A stretch of DNA of 7,004 nucleotides, from NCBI GenBank assembly GCA_021545595.1, contig JAJRVG010000025.1, positions 1 to 7,004 of the forward strand, given 5' to 3'. A model generated the notes under the pieces. The model had not been told where the DNA came from. It did not search any database and was given only the letters and a program-made list of their open reading frames with translations. The stretch is from Zetaproteobacteria bacterium. Its GTDB lineage: Bacteria; Pseudomonadota; Zetaproteobacteria; Mariprofundales; Mariprofundaceae. Shown in pieces: positions 1-5,229 of this stretch. The translations under genes and the position numbers were made by a program. Every line of letters begins with the position of its first letter. Positions within the stretch are counted from its first letter, which is position 1.

Positions 1-32
1 CGAATTGCTCTCGCCAATTCTTCTTCATTCAT
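1..32 (-). CDS. Start of an unidentified gene (partial, runs off the left edge)
   Basis: Only the first 10 to 11 codons are present, reading leftwards from an ATG at 32-30 and giving MNEEELARAI before the edge. A purine-rich ribosome site, AAAGAGAGG (minus strand, 48-40), lies 7 bases before the ATG, which is why I call this a real start. The start overlaps the last codons of a 20-codon frame (25-87), so the two are probably translationally coupled. Too little protein is visible to name a family. It is divergent from queG. Confidence 0.5.
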   Translation of the reverse strand, partial: MNEEELARAI

Positions 33-87
33 GGCACAACCTCTCTTTGAAAATGTAACTTGGTAATACGTGTGCTCGATTGTCCAT
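25..87 (-). CDS. Possible 20-codon leader ORF coupled to the edge gene
   Basis: ATG at 87-85 and TGA at 27-25 enclose 20 codons, beginning MDNRAHVLPS and ending KERLCHE. It has the strongest ribosome site in the window: AGGAGGGG at 100-93, 5 bases before the ATG. The frame ends 8 bases inside the next gene, whose ATG is at 32-30, an arrangement typical of translational coupling. It is not hydrophobic and has no run of one amino acid, so it is not an obvious attenuator peptide. It could be a leader peptide, a tiny gene, or the original N-terminus of the edge gene separated from it by a frame change. I do not recognise the peptide. Confidence 0.4.
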   Translation of the reverse strand: MDNRAHVLPSYIFKERLCHE

Positions 88-125
88 CTATTCCCCTCCT
101 ATATACGCATCTGTTCCCAAATGGT

Positions 126-154
126 TTTCTAGTCTGTTTCAAGCTAAATGACAA
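126..154 (-). promoter_or_regulatory. Candidate sigma-70 promoter for the left-edge gene
   Basis: On the minus strand TTGTCA (154-149, 5 of 6 to the -35 consensus) is followed after 17 bases by TAGAAA (131-126, 4 of 6 to the -10 consensus). A start near 119 would leave a leader of about 20 bases before the AGGAGGGG ribosome site. Spacing and position fit well, but the -10 is imperfect. Confidence 0.35.
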
Positions 155-180
155 GCTGAGCTCTGCAAGACAGAGTTAGC
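155..180 (+). promoter_or_regulatory. Hairpin occupying the ribosome-site region of queG
   Basis: The arms 155-165 and 171-180 can pair over 10 base pairs with one G bulged at 158, one G-U pair and a 5-base loop (CAAGA). The right arm ends 5 bases before the queG ATG and covers the only purine-rich stretch (CAGAG, 171-175) that could serve as its ribosome site. It may limit initiation. There is no T run, so it is not a terminator. Confidence 0.3.
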
Positions 181-185
181 GGGTC

Positions 186-1352
186 ATGTCCCAACCCATC
201 TCCAAAGAAGCGATCCGCAAACTGGCCCTGACGCAGGGTTTTGATCTCTGTGCTTTTACAAAGCCTATTCTTTCATCAGAGCACAGGGCTCAGCTTGATG
301 CGTGGGTTAGCCATGGAATGCATGGCGAGATGGGCTACATGGCCGAAGAGGTGCGTCTGGAGCGGCGCAAAGAACCTGAGAGCATGCTGGAAGGCATCCA
401 GACGGTTATAGCCTTAGGGATGAAGCATGTTCCACCGCCTTATTCACTGGAGGAGGGAGAAGATGCGAAGGGGTCTGGCGCCATTGCCGCTTATGCACAT
501 GGTGATGATTACCATGATGTGATGAAAAAGCGGCTGAAGGCCTTTGCGCGTGACCTGGACACTCTTTTAGGGCCACACGATCAGCGTGTCTATGTCGATA
601 CCGCGCCGGTACTGGAGCATGCGCTGGCTGAACGTGCCGGGCTTGGCTGGCAGGGGAAACATACACTGACCATCAACCGTGAGCATGGTTCATACCTGAT
701 GCTGGGGGAACTCTTCACCACAGCGGAGATTGAGCCTGATGAACCTGCCGAGTTTCATTGTGGTAGCTGCACAGCCTGTATTGATATCTGCCCGACCAGA
801 GCGATTGTGGCACCGTTTGTGGTTGATGCACGACTTTGCATCTCTTATCTAACTATCGAATACAGAGGGTTTATTCCGATCGGTCTTCGCCCGATGATGG
901 GCAACCGAATCTATGGCTGTGATGATTGCCAGATAGTCTGCCCCTGGAATAGAAAAGCGGAGGTAATTGAGCTTGATCATCTCAAACCCAGAGATGGAAA
1001 CATCCTGCCGGAACTTGCTGAACTCTTTGAGCTGGACGATGAGGGCTTTCGGGAGCGCTTCCGCAAATCACCGATCAAAAGGCCGGGCAGGGCAGGGCTG
1101 CTTAGAAATGTTGCCATTGCCATGGGAAATTCGGGCAGAGGTGAACATATTCCGCTGTTGATCAAAGCACTGAATGATTCAGAACCCCTGATTCGCGGGC
1201 ACGCTGCATGGGCATTGGCTCGCCTCTGTCCAGATAGACAAAAAGGGGAAATCAGGGAGGCTTTGGCATATCATTCGCAACACGAAAATGATGAGGAAGC
1301 AGGTAGAGAATTTCATCTGGCCCTCAAAAAAATCGGAGAATCAGACTCATGA
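186..1352 (+). CDS. queG: Epoxyqueuosine reductase QueG
   Basis: The enzyme catalyses the last step of queuosine synthesis in tRNA, reducing epoxyqueuosine at wobble position 34 of Tyr, His, Asn and Asp tRNAs. It uses cobalamin and two 4Fe-4S clusters in the cytoplasm. The 388-residue length matches the family (about 380). Asp138 in VDTAP is the expected catalytic acid. A ferredoxin-type set, C192-x2-C195-x2-C198-x3-C202P, and a second set with C218 and C245-x2-C248-x3-C252PWN supply both clusters. Residues about 303-345 look like the C-terminal HEAT repeats (LLRNVAIAMG, LIRGHAAWALARL). The ATG at 186 has a poor ribosome site, partly inside a hairpin. Its TGA overlaps the gph ATG as ATGA, so the two are co-translated. 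All key residues are present and I am very confident of the family. Confidence 0.96.
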   Translation: MSQPISKEAIRKLALTQGFDLCAFTKPILSSEHRAQLDAWVSHGMHGEMGYMAEEVRLERRKEPESMLEGIQTVIALGMKHVPPPYSLEEGEDAKGSGAIAAYAHGDDYHDVMKKRLKAFARDLDTLLGPHDQRVYVDTAPVLEHALAERAGLGWQGKHTLTINREHGSYLMLGELFTTAEIEPDEPAEFHCGSCTACIDICPTRAIVAPFVVDARLCISYLTIEYRGFIPIGLRPMMGNRIYGCDDCQIVCPWNRKAEVIELDHLKPRDGNILPELAELFELDDEGFRERFRKSPIKRPGRAGLLRNVAIAMGNSGRGEHIPLLIKALNDSEPLIRGHAAWALARLCPDRQKGEIREALAYHSQHENDEEAGREFHLALKKIGESDS

Positions 1353-2008
1353 GCAGACCCAAGGCCTTTATTTTTGATCTGGACGGAACCCTTGTCGATG
1401 CGCTGCCGGATATTCAGGCCAATGCCAACCGTGCATTGAAACAGTGCGGCTACGATTTCCAGATGACGCTGGCAGAGACACAGCCGCATGTGGGTGGCGG
1501 TGCACAGAAGCTGGCCTCCAATGTTCTGGGCAAACCGATGGATGACCCGGCAACCATGAAGCTCTATCACGCTTTTGCCGATATTTATGAGAAGCACCCC
1601 GCCGATTTTGGCAGACCTTTTCCGGGTGTAATGGATACGCTGGATGCATTGAGAGAGAAGAGTATTCCGATCTCTGTGGTGACTGCAAAGCCTGCCAAAG
1701 CACGTATAAAGGTGCTCGACGCAATGGGCCTGACCCCGTATCTGACCCTGGCACTTTCACCTGAAGATGGTTTTGCCAAGAAGCCTGCACCGGACATGCT
1801 GGTTGAGTGCTGCCGTGCGATGGGTGTTGACCCTGCCGACACCGTGATGGTCGGGGATACACGCTTTGATGTGGAGGCAGGCTTCAGTGCCAGCTGCCAC
1901 AGCGTCGCATTTGCCGAGCATGGATATCAGGATCTACCGGAAGAGTACGCAGATCGTGTGGTGAGCCTGAGCGATTTCAGAGATCTGTTGAAACTGCTTG
2001 ATGACTAG
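1349..2008 (+). CDS. gph: Phosphoglycolate phosphatase-type HAD hydrolase
   Basis: This is a cytoplasmic HAD-superfamily phosphatase of the Gph type, which removes phosphate from 2-phosphoglycolate made by DNA-end repair or by the oxygenase reaction of Rubisco. All HAD motifs are visible. The nucleophile motif is D10-L-D12-G-T, motif II has T112 in VVTAKP, motif III is K145 in KKPAP, and motif IV is G169-D170-TRFD174. Residues about 15-90 form the helical cap. The length of 219 is typical. The start is fixed by the ATGA overlap with queG, and thiE begins 9 bases after its stop. HAD substrates are hard to assign from sequence, so a related sugar-phosphate or nucleotide phosphatase is possible. 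If the organism fixes CO2 through Rubisco, the photorespiratory role would fit, but no Rubisco gene is seen here. Confidence 0.85.
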   Translation: MSRPKAFIFDLDGTLVDALPDIQANANRALKQCGYDFQMTLAETQPHVGGGAQKLASNVLGKPMDDPATMKLYHAFADIYEKHPADFGRPFPGVMDTLDALREKSIPISVVTAKPAKARIKVLDAMGLTPYLTLALSPEDGFAKKPAPDMLVECCRAMGVDPADTVMVGDTRFDVEAGFSASCHSVAFAEHGYQDLPEEYADRVVSLSDFRDLLKLLDD

Positions 2009-2017
2009 ATCTGCCCT

Positions 2018-2653
2018 ATGAGCCATCCGGGCGTTAGCGGCATCTACGGTATCCTTCCCGCCGATCTTGAGATGTCCGACCTGCTCAATCGTGCCGAAGC
2101 GGCACTCAAGGGTGGTGTGAAGACGTTACAGTTCCGCGATAAAAAGCAGGGGTTCAGGGGTGTCTTGAAGCGTGGAAAGGCGCTGAAGGCGCTTACAGCG
2201 CGCTACGATGCAAAACTGATTGTAAATGACTCTATTCAACTCGCCCATGAAATCGAAGCAGACGGTGTCCACCTGGGCAGGGGTGATATCGAAGAGCTTA
2301 CCCTGATTCGCCAGAATGCCGGAGAGGGGCTGATTCTGGGTGTCACGTGCCGGGCAGATGCGACATTTGCCAGCCACGCCATTGAGAGTGGGGTGGACTA
2401 CCTCTCGTTTGGAGCCGTGTTCCCAACCACAACCAAGCCGGAAGTGCCCACTATCGGCCTGCCACGGCTGCAGAAAGCGAGAGAGATGTTTCCTGATGCC
2501 AATATCGTTGCCATTGGCGGCATCAGACTGGAAGCCATCGCTGCTGTTAAAAGCACAGGGGTAGATTGTGCTGCGGTGATTTCCGGCCTTTTTGCAACCG
2601 ATGACATTGAAACTACGGCCAGAGCCATGGTTGACGCATGGGAGAGAGCTTGA
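2018..2653 (+). CDS. thiE: Thiamine phosphate synthase
   Basis: ThiE joins HMP pyrophosphate and the thiazole phosphate to give thiamine phosphate. The 211-residue protein is a full-length TIM barrel of the family. Visible motifs are LQFRDK (38-42 region), IVND (N70, D71), DGVHLGRGD (82-90), DYLSFGAVFPTTTKP (127-141, the loop that binds pyrophosphate), AIGGI (165-169) and VISG (187-190). The family motif GxS in the 108-112 region reads GVTC here, with Thr110 where Ser is usual. This is a conservative change and the enzyme is probably active. No good ribosome site precedes the ATG at 2018, but GIYGIL matches the conserved first strand, so the start is close to right. It is followed by thiD, the enzyme that makes its pyrimidine substrate. 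Confidence 0.93.
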   Translation: MSHPGVSGIYGILPADLEMSDLLNRAEAALKGGVKTLQFRDKKQGFRGVLKRGKALKALTARYDAKLIVNDSIQLAHEIEADGVHLGRGDIEELTLIRQNAGEGLILGVTCRADATFASHAIESGVDYLSFGAVFPTTTKPEVPTIGLPRLQKAREMFPDANIVAIGGIRLEAIAAVKSTGVDCAAVISGLFATDDIETTARAMVDAWERA

Positions 2654-3393
2654 ACAGCTTCAAAAAACCTGCTGGGCTGACTGCGTGTCTGGCCATAGGT
2701 GGGTCGGACTCATGTGCAGGAGCCGGTATTCAGGCTGATCTTCAGACATTCGCTGCATTTGGTATCAAGGGCTGCTCCGCCATTACCGCCCTGACAGCTC
2801 AAAACCCGAACACTGTATCCAGAGTAGAATCTGTACCGCTGCCGCAACTGGAGGCGGAAATCCGTGCTGTCTTTGACTATTACGATATCAGGGCGGTCAA
2901 AACAGGCATGCTCTACGATGTGGAGAGGGTCGAGCTTGTGGTATCCCTGTTAAATGAACTGCACGTCGGCAAGCCGGTCATTGTAGATCCGGTCATGATC
3001 TCAAGCAGTGGCCGGAGACTACTGGATGAGGGTGCTATTAGCGTTCTGGAGCAGAAACTCTTTCCGATCGCATCTCTGATTACCCCCAATGTTCCGGAAG
3101 CAGAGCTGCTGCTGAATGAAAAGCCCGGGAGAGAGGCATCGGCGCGGCTTTTCAGGAAGTTTTCTACTCCCGTACTGCTTAAGGGCGGGCATATCCGGGG
3201 AGAGAGGCTTCTTGACCAGCTCTATATCGATGGGGAGGAGATTGCATTCCCGCACGAACGACAGCCCTGGGACCGGGAAAAAGCCCACGGAACAGGCTGT
3301 CGCCTTGCATCTGCCATTGCAGCATCGCTGGCTAGGGATTCATCACTTTCCGTAGCCGTTGCAGAAGCTATCGGCTGGCTGCAGCGCCGCTGA
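2638..3393 (+). CDS. thiD: Hydroxymethylpyrimidine/phosphomethylpyrimidine kinase
   Basis: ThiD phosphorylates HMP twice to HMP pyrophosphate, the substrate of ThiE. The ribokinase-fold signature is complete: IGGSDSCAGAGIQADL (20-35), ITALTAQN (49-56), VKTGML (87-92), VDPVM with SSSG (116-125), ITPNVPEAE (148-156), LLKGGH (180-185) and the ATP/anion-hole motif HGTGC (217-221). At 251 residues it is slightly shorter than the E. coli protein. The ATG at 2638 gives a 16-base overlap with thiE. An in-frame TTG at 2650 is a serious alternative: it overlaps the thiE stop as TTGA and has GGGAGAGAG just upstream. That start would shorten the protein by 4 residues and cost no conserved sequence. Either way thiE and thiD are coupled. 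No TPP riboswitch is visible in the cluster. Confidence 0.94.
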   Translation: MGESLNSFKKPAGLTACLAIGGSDSCAGAGIQADLQTFAAFGIKGCSAITALTAQNPNTVSRVESVPLPQLEAEIRAVFDYYDIRAVKTGMLYDVERVELVVSLLNELHVGKPVIVDPVMISSSGRRLLDEGAISVLEQKLFPIASLITPNVPEAELLLNEKPGREASARLFRKFSTPVLLKGGHIRGERLLDQLYIDGEEIAFPHERQPWDREKAHGTGCRLASAIAASLARDSSLSVAVAEAIGWLQRR

Positions 3394-3446
3394 CCCTCTA
3401 CCTCTCCGGGTAGCGTTGTCCAAACAGCTTGATCTTCATCTCAATA

Positions 3447-3465
3447 AACGTTACCTTGTAACGTT
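3447..3465. promoter_or_regulatory. matS-like dyad before the MatP-like gene, probable operator
   Basis: AACGTTAC-CTT-GTAACGTT is a perfect inverted repeat with 8-base arms and a 3-base spacer. It lies between the thiD stop and the next gene, 15 bases before the ATG at 3481 and directly upstream of its ribosome site (GGGAGAGAG, 3469-3477). The inner 13 bases share the layout of matS, the enterobacterial MatP site (GTGAC-RNY-GTCAC). A second copy with the same spacer lies inside the gene at 3753-3767. Binding here would block transcription or translation start, so negative autoregulation is the simplest reading. I could not identify the promoter boxes with confidence. Confidence 0.6.
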
Positions 3466-3480
3466 ATTGGGAGAGAGCAG

Positions 3481-3870
3481 ATGGCACGAAAACGTTATAC
3501 AATCACAGATAGTGACCGCTGGTTTGCCTGCCGATGGATAGAGAAGAAGCTGAAAAATCCATCATGGCTCGGTGAACATCGCACCTATAAAGCCTCCAGA
3601 GCCTTTGGTCTTGCCAATGAGAGCAGTATTCACCATCCAACAGAGAGCCTGAATCGATGGTGTGAATCATGGCTCAGGTCGCAGCAGTGGGAACAGCTGA
3701 AGAATGCCATCCGGGCAAGCAGAAGGCGTGCTCATAATCCTGATAGTAAAACCGTGACCTTGTCACGTAATGCATGGCTGCTACTTAACTATGTGGCCAC
3801 GAAAGAGAGCTGTACGCTTTCTGAAGCCATCGAAAGACACCTGATTCGAAACAATACCAACACTATCTGA
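3481..3870 (+). CDS. MatP-like ribbon-helix-helix DNA-binding protein
   Basis: This is a 129-residue basic protein. Residues about 12-75 are helical with conserved-looking tryptophans (W14, W19, W60, W64). A basic stretch follows (IRASRRRAHN, 77-86), then a ribbon-helix-helix unit: strand 90-95 (KTVTLS), helix A about 97-108 and helix B 112-123 (TLSEAIERHLIR). From memory, E. coli MatP has the same order, with NGWIDKH, then IRARRKRHFN, then SIDLEF and TLSETIVQLIED, so I infer a distant MatP relative. MatP organises the replication-terminus domain by binding matS. This protein stops just after the second RHH helix and so lacks the C-terminal coiled coil used by MatP for tetramers and for the divisome link. 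The ribosome site GGGAGAGAG (3469-3477) supports the start. It lies 87 bases after thiD and has a dyad operator of its own, so it is probably an independent unit. Otherwise it would be a generic RHH repressor. Confidence 0.7.
   Translation: MARKRYTITDSDRWFACRWIEKKLKNPSWLGEHRTYKASRAFGLANESSIHHPTESLNRWCESWLRSQQWEQLKNAIRASRRRAHNPDSKTVTLSRNAWLLLNYVATKESCTLSEAIERHLIRNNTNTI
3753..3767. promoter_or_regulatory. Second matS-like dyad, inside the MatP-like gene
   Basis: CGTGAC-CTT-GTCACG is a perfect dyad with 6-base arms. The inner 13 bases match the matS consensus GTGACRNYGTCAC at 12 positions; the first spacer base is C instead of A or G. It matches the upstream dyad at 13 of 15 bases and has the identical CTT spacer. 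It lies in the codons for T91 to R96, the predicted DNA-contacting strand of the protein. Function as a binding site is inferred. Confidence 0.5.
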
Positions 3871-4167
3871 TCAGTGAGAAACAGTACCTTCCGGCATAGC
3901 GGCGGGAACATCCTTAATCTTACCAAACCGCTCCTCATATTTTGTAACATTATCAACAAGAGCGGCTGCAATTCTCCTGGCATGAGAGGGTGAAACGACC
4001 ACCCGGGCATTGACAGTCCCGACAGGCGGGGTGGCCATAATGAAATCGAGCACAAACTCCTCCTGAGTGTGAGCAACCACCATATTATTGGCGTATACAC
4101 CACCCTGAATCTCCGGTGGCATCTGAATCTGAATCTCCTGCGGTTTCTGTTTATCACTATCGCTCAT
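3871..4167 (-). CDS. DUF3467 family protein
   Basis: This 98-residue protein has the hallmarks of DUF3467, a small widespread bacterial family with no established function. They are a start rich in Q and I (IQIQMPPEIQGGVYANN, 12-28), the strand HTQEEFVLDF (33-42), VVVSPSHARRIAAAL (56-70) and a closing helix DNVTKYEERFG (72-82). No signal peptide or membrane segment is present, so it is cytoplasmic. Its ATG (4167-4165) overlaps the mazG stop as ATGA, and AAAGGGG just upstream in the mazG tail is a good ribosome site, so it is translated with MazG. Its stop codon abuts the stop of the convergent MatP-like gene with no base between (TGA|TCA, 3868-3873). Family assignment is firm and function is unknown. 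Confidence 0.88.
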   Translation of the reverse strand: MSDSDKQKPQEIQIQMPPEIQGGVYANNMVVAHTQEEFVLDFIMATPPVGTVNARVVVSPSHARRIAAALVDNVTKYEERFGKIKDVPAAMPEGTVSH

Positions 4168-4979
4168 GGTTTATTATCCCCTTTCCTTCTATCAATTTCA
4201 GCCTTTGATTCGTTGTAAAGGCTCTCCAGAGCCTCCAGATCAAGCTCAGAGAGGTTTAGATCACGTTTTTCGGCCAATGTCTCAATGCCCCTGAAGCGCT
4301 CGGAAAACTTACGATTGGTGTGCATGAGGCTAATTTCAGCATCCACTCCGAGCTTTCTGCCGAGATTAACCAGGGTAAAGAGCAGATCACCGAATTCATC
4401 TTCAATACGTGAAATATCAGAACCGGATCTTACCTCCAGAGCAAGCTCTGCGAGCTCTTCTTCCATCTTCCCGATAACATCTGTTGCCTCTTTCCAGTCA
4501 AAACCAACCCTTGCTGCACGTTTCTGCAGTTTCAGAGCATAGGCAAGGGCCGGTAGTGGGGGAATTCCATCCATCAGGCTCTGGCGCTCTTTGTGCTCGG
4601 CATCCTTGAGTTGTTCCCACTGCTCAAGCACATCGGATGGTTTGGCGTTCTCAAACACATGCGGATGGCGATAGATCATCTTCTGGATGAGAGATTCAAA
4701 TACATCACCAAGATTGAACTCATCATGCTCATCTGCAATGACAGAGTAGAATGCGATCTGGATCAGCAGGTCACCAAGTTCGTCCTTCAGTGATAACCAG
4801 TCATTGTGGTCAACTGCCTTATCAATCGCCTCGAGCACCTCATGGGTCTCTTCAAGGGTATAGGTTCGAAGAGAGGAGAGTGTCTGCTCACTGTCCCAGG
4901 GACACTCTTTACGTAACACTTTCATAAGAGCATCTAACTTACTGAAATAGTTATCTTGATTTAATATTCTGTCTGGCAT
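4164..4979 (-). CDS. mazG: Nucleoside triphosphate pyrophosphohydrolase MazG
   Basis: MazG hydrolyses (d)NTPs to the monophosphate and pyrophosphate, cleaning the nucleotide pool and, in E. coli, affecting ppGpp level. The 271 residues hold the usual tandem of two MazG domains. In the N-terminal domain CPWDSEQT (26-33) is followed by LEETHEVLEAI (42-52) and DELGD (66-70), the metal-binding acidic residues. In the C-terminal domain EEELAE (173-178) and EDEFGD (193-198) provide the second acidic set, and NRKFSERF (222-229) follows. Both sets are intact. GAAGAGAG lies a few bases before the ATG at 4979. An ATG 4 bases upstream is out of frame. It is followed by the ATGA-coupled DUF3467 gene. No mazEF toxin pair is nearby, as is usual outside enterobacteria. 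Confidence 0.95.
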   Translation of the reverse strand: MPDRILNQDNYFSKLDALMKVLRKECPWDSEQTLSSLRTYTLEETHEVLEAIDKAVDHNDWLSLKDELGDLLIQIAFYSVIADEHDEFNLGDVFESLIQKMIYRHPHVFENAKPSDVLEQWEQLKDAEHKERQSLMDGIPPLPALAYALKLQKRAARVGFDWKEATDVIGKMEEELAELALEVRSGSDISRIEDEFGDLLFTLVNLGRKLGVDAEISLMHTNRKFSERFRGIETLAEKRDLNLSELDLEALESLYNESKAEIDRRKGDNKP

Positions 4980-5000
4980 ACATCTCTCTTCATAACTTTA

Positions 5001-5016
5001 CATAATATCCATTATG
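5001..5016. repeat. Interrupted palindrome in the mazG upstream region
   Basis: CATAAT-ATCC-ATTATG is a perfect 6-base inverted repeat with a 4-base spacer, 22 to 37 bases before the mazG ATG and just downstream of a possible -10 box. It could be an operator or simply AT-rich leader sequence. Confidence 0.3.
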
Positions 5017-5020
5017 CGAC

Positions 5021-5048
5021 GTTATATTTATAATACAGGGCCTCATAA
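5021..5048 (-). promoter_or_regulatory. Weak candidate promoter for mazG
   Basis: On the minus strand TATAAC (5026-5021, 5 of 6 to the -10 consensus) follows TTATGA (5048-5043, only 3 of 6 to the -35 consensus) with a 16-base spacer. The surrounding 5018-5035 stretch is the most AT-rich in the window and lies 40 to 60 bases before the mazG start. Confidence 0.25.
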
Positions 5049-5057
5049 GATTACTCA

Positions 5058-5085
5058 TAGAATCGATTCTAAGGCGTTTTTAGAA
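5058..5085. repeat. 14-base perfect palindrome plus overlapping inverted repeat
   Basis: TAGAATCGATTCTA (5058-5071) is a perfect palindrome. Its right half also pairs with a third copy of the arm: TTCTAA (5067-5072), 7 bases, TTAGAA (5080-5085). The middle arm can therefore pair with either neighbour. This lies upstream of the mazG promoter candidate in a gene-free stretch and may be a regulator binding site. The 4980-5229 gap otherwise shows no gene and no RNA that I recognise. Confidence 0.35.
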
Positions 5086-5190
5086 GCTCCCCTAACCTGG
5101 GCCATTAAGAAGTGAGACAATATACATCGGTGTGATGAAGTAAAATATCTGCTAGTCAGAGATGGCTGAAAACAGATGAAACAGAAAAGT

Positions 5191-5210
5191 GCTCAGAAAG
5201 AGATGTGAGC
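5191..5210 (-). terminator. Very weak terminator-like hairpin after the radical SAM gene
   Basis: On the minus strand GCTCA and TGAGC (5210-5206 and 5195-5191) can form a 5-pair stem with a 10-base loop, followed by the T-rich but interrupted ACTTTTCTGTTT. It lies about 20 bases after the stop at 5230. The stem is short, so this is a tentative call. Confidence 0.18.
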
Positions 5211-5229
5211 GATTGATCCGATTACCACT

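Noticed and set aside
47..59. GTAAC-TTG-GTAAT near the left edge as a possible MatP-like site
   Set aside because: Only 9 of 13 match the upstream dyad, and the two halves are direct rather than inverted repeats.
88..185. TPP or preQ1 riboswitch before the queG-thiE-thiD cluster
   Set aside because: Only a short simple hairpin is present. The conserved THI-box segments and the preQ1 pseudoknot pattern are absent.
1368..1862. Long minus-strand open frame opposite gph (164 residues)
   Set aside because: It is a shadow of gph codon usage. The translation is rich in Pro, His, Arg and Ser and has no recognisable domain.
3398..3413. CTACC-N6-GGTAG hairpin after thiD as a terminator
   Set aside because: The stem is 5 pairs and no T run follows.
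4961..4993. 10-codon minus-strand ORF overlapping the mazG start
   Set aside because: There is no ribosome site before its ATG, and the purine stretch inside it serves mazG.
5176..5208. 10-codon ORF (ATGAAACAG...) in the gap after the radical SAM gene
   Set aside because: It is too short, has no ribosome site and no supporting context.
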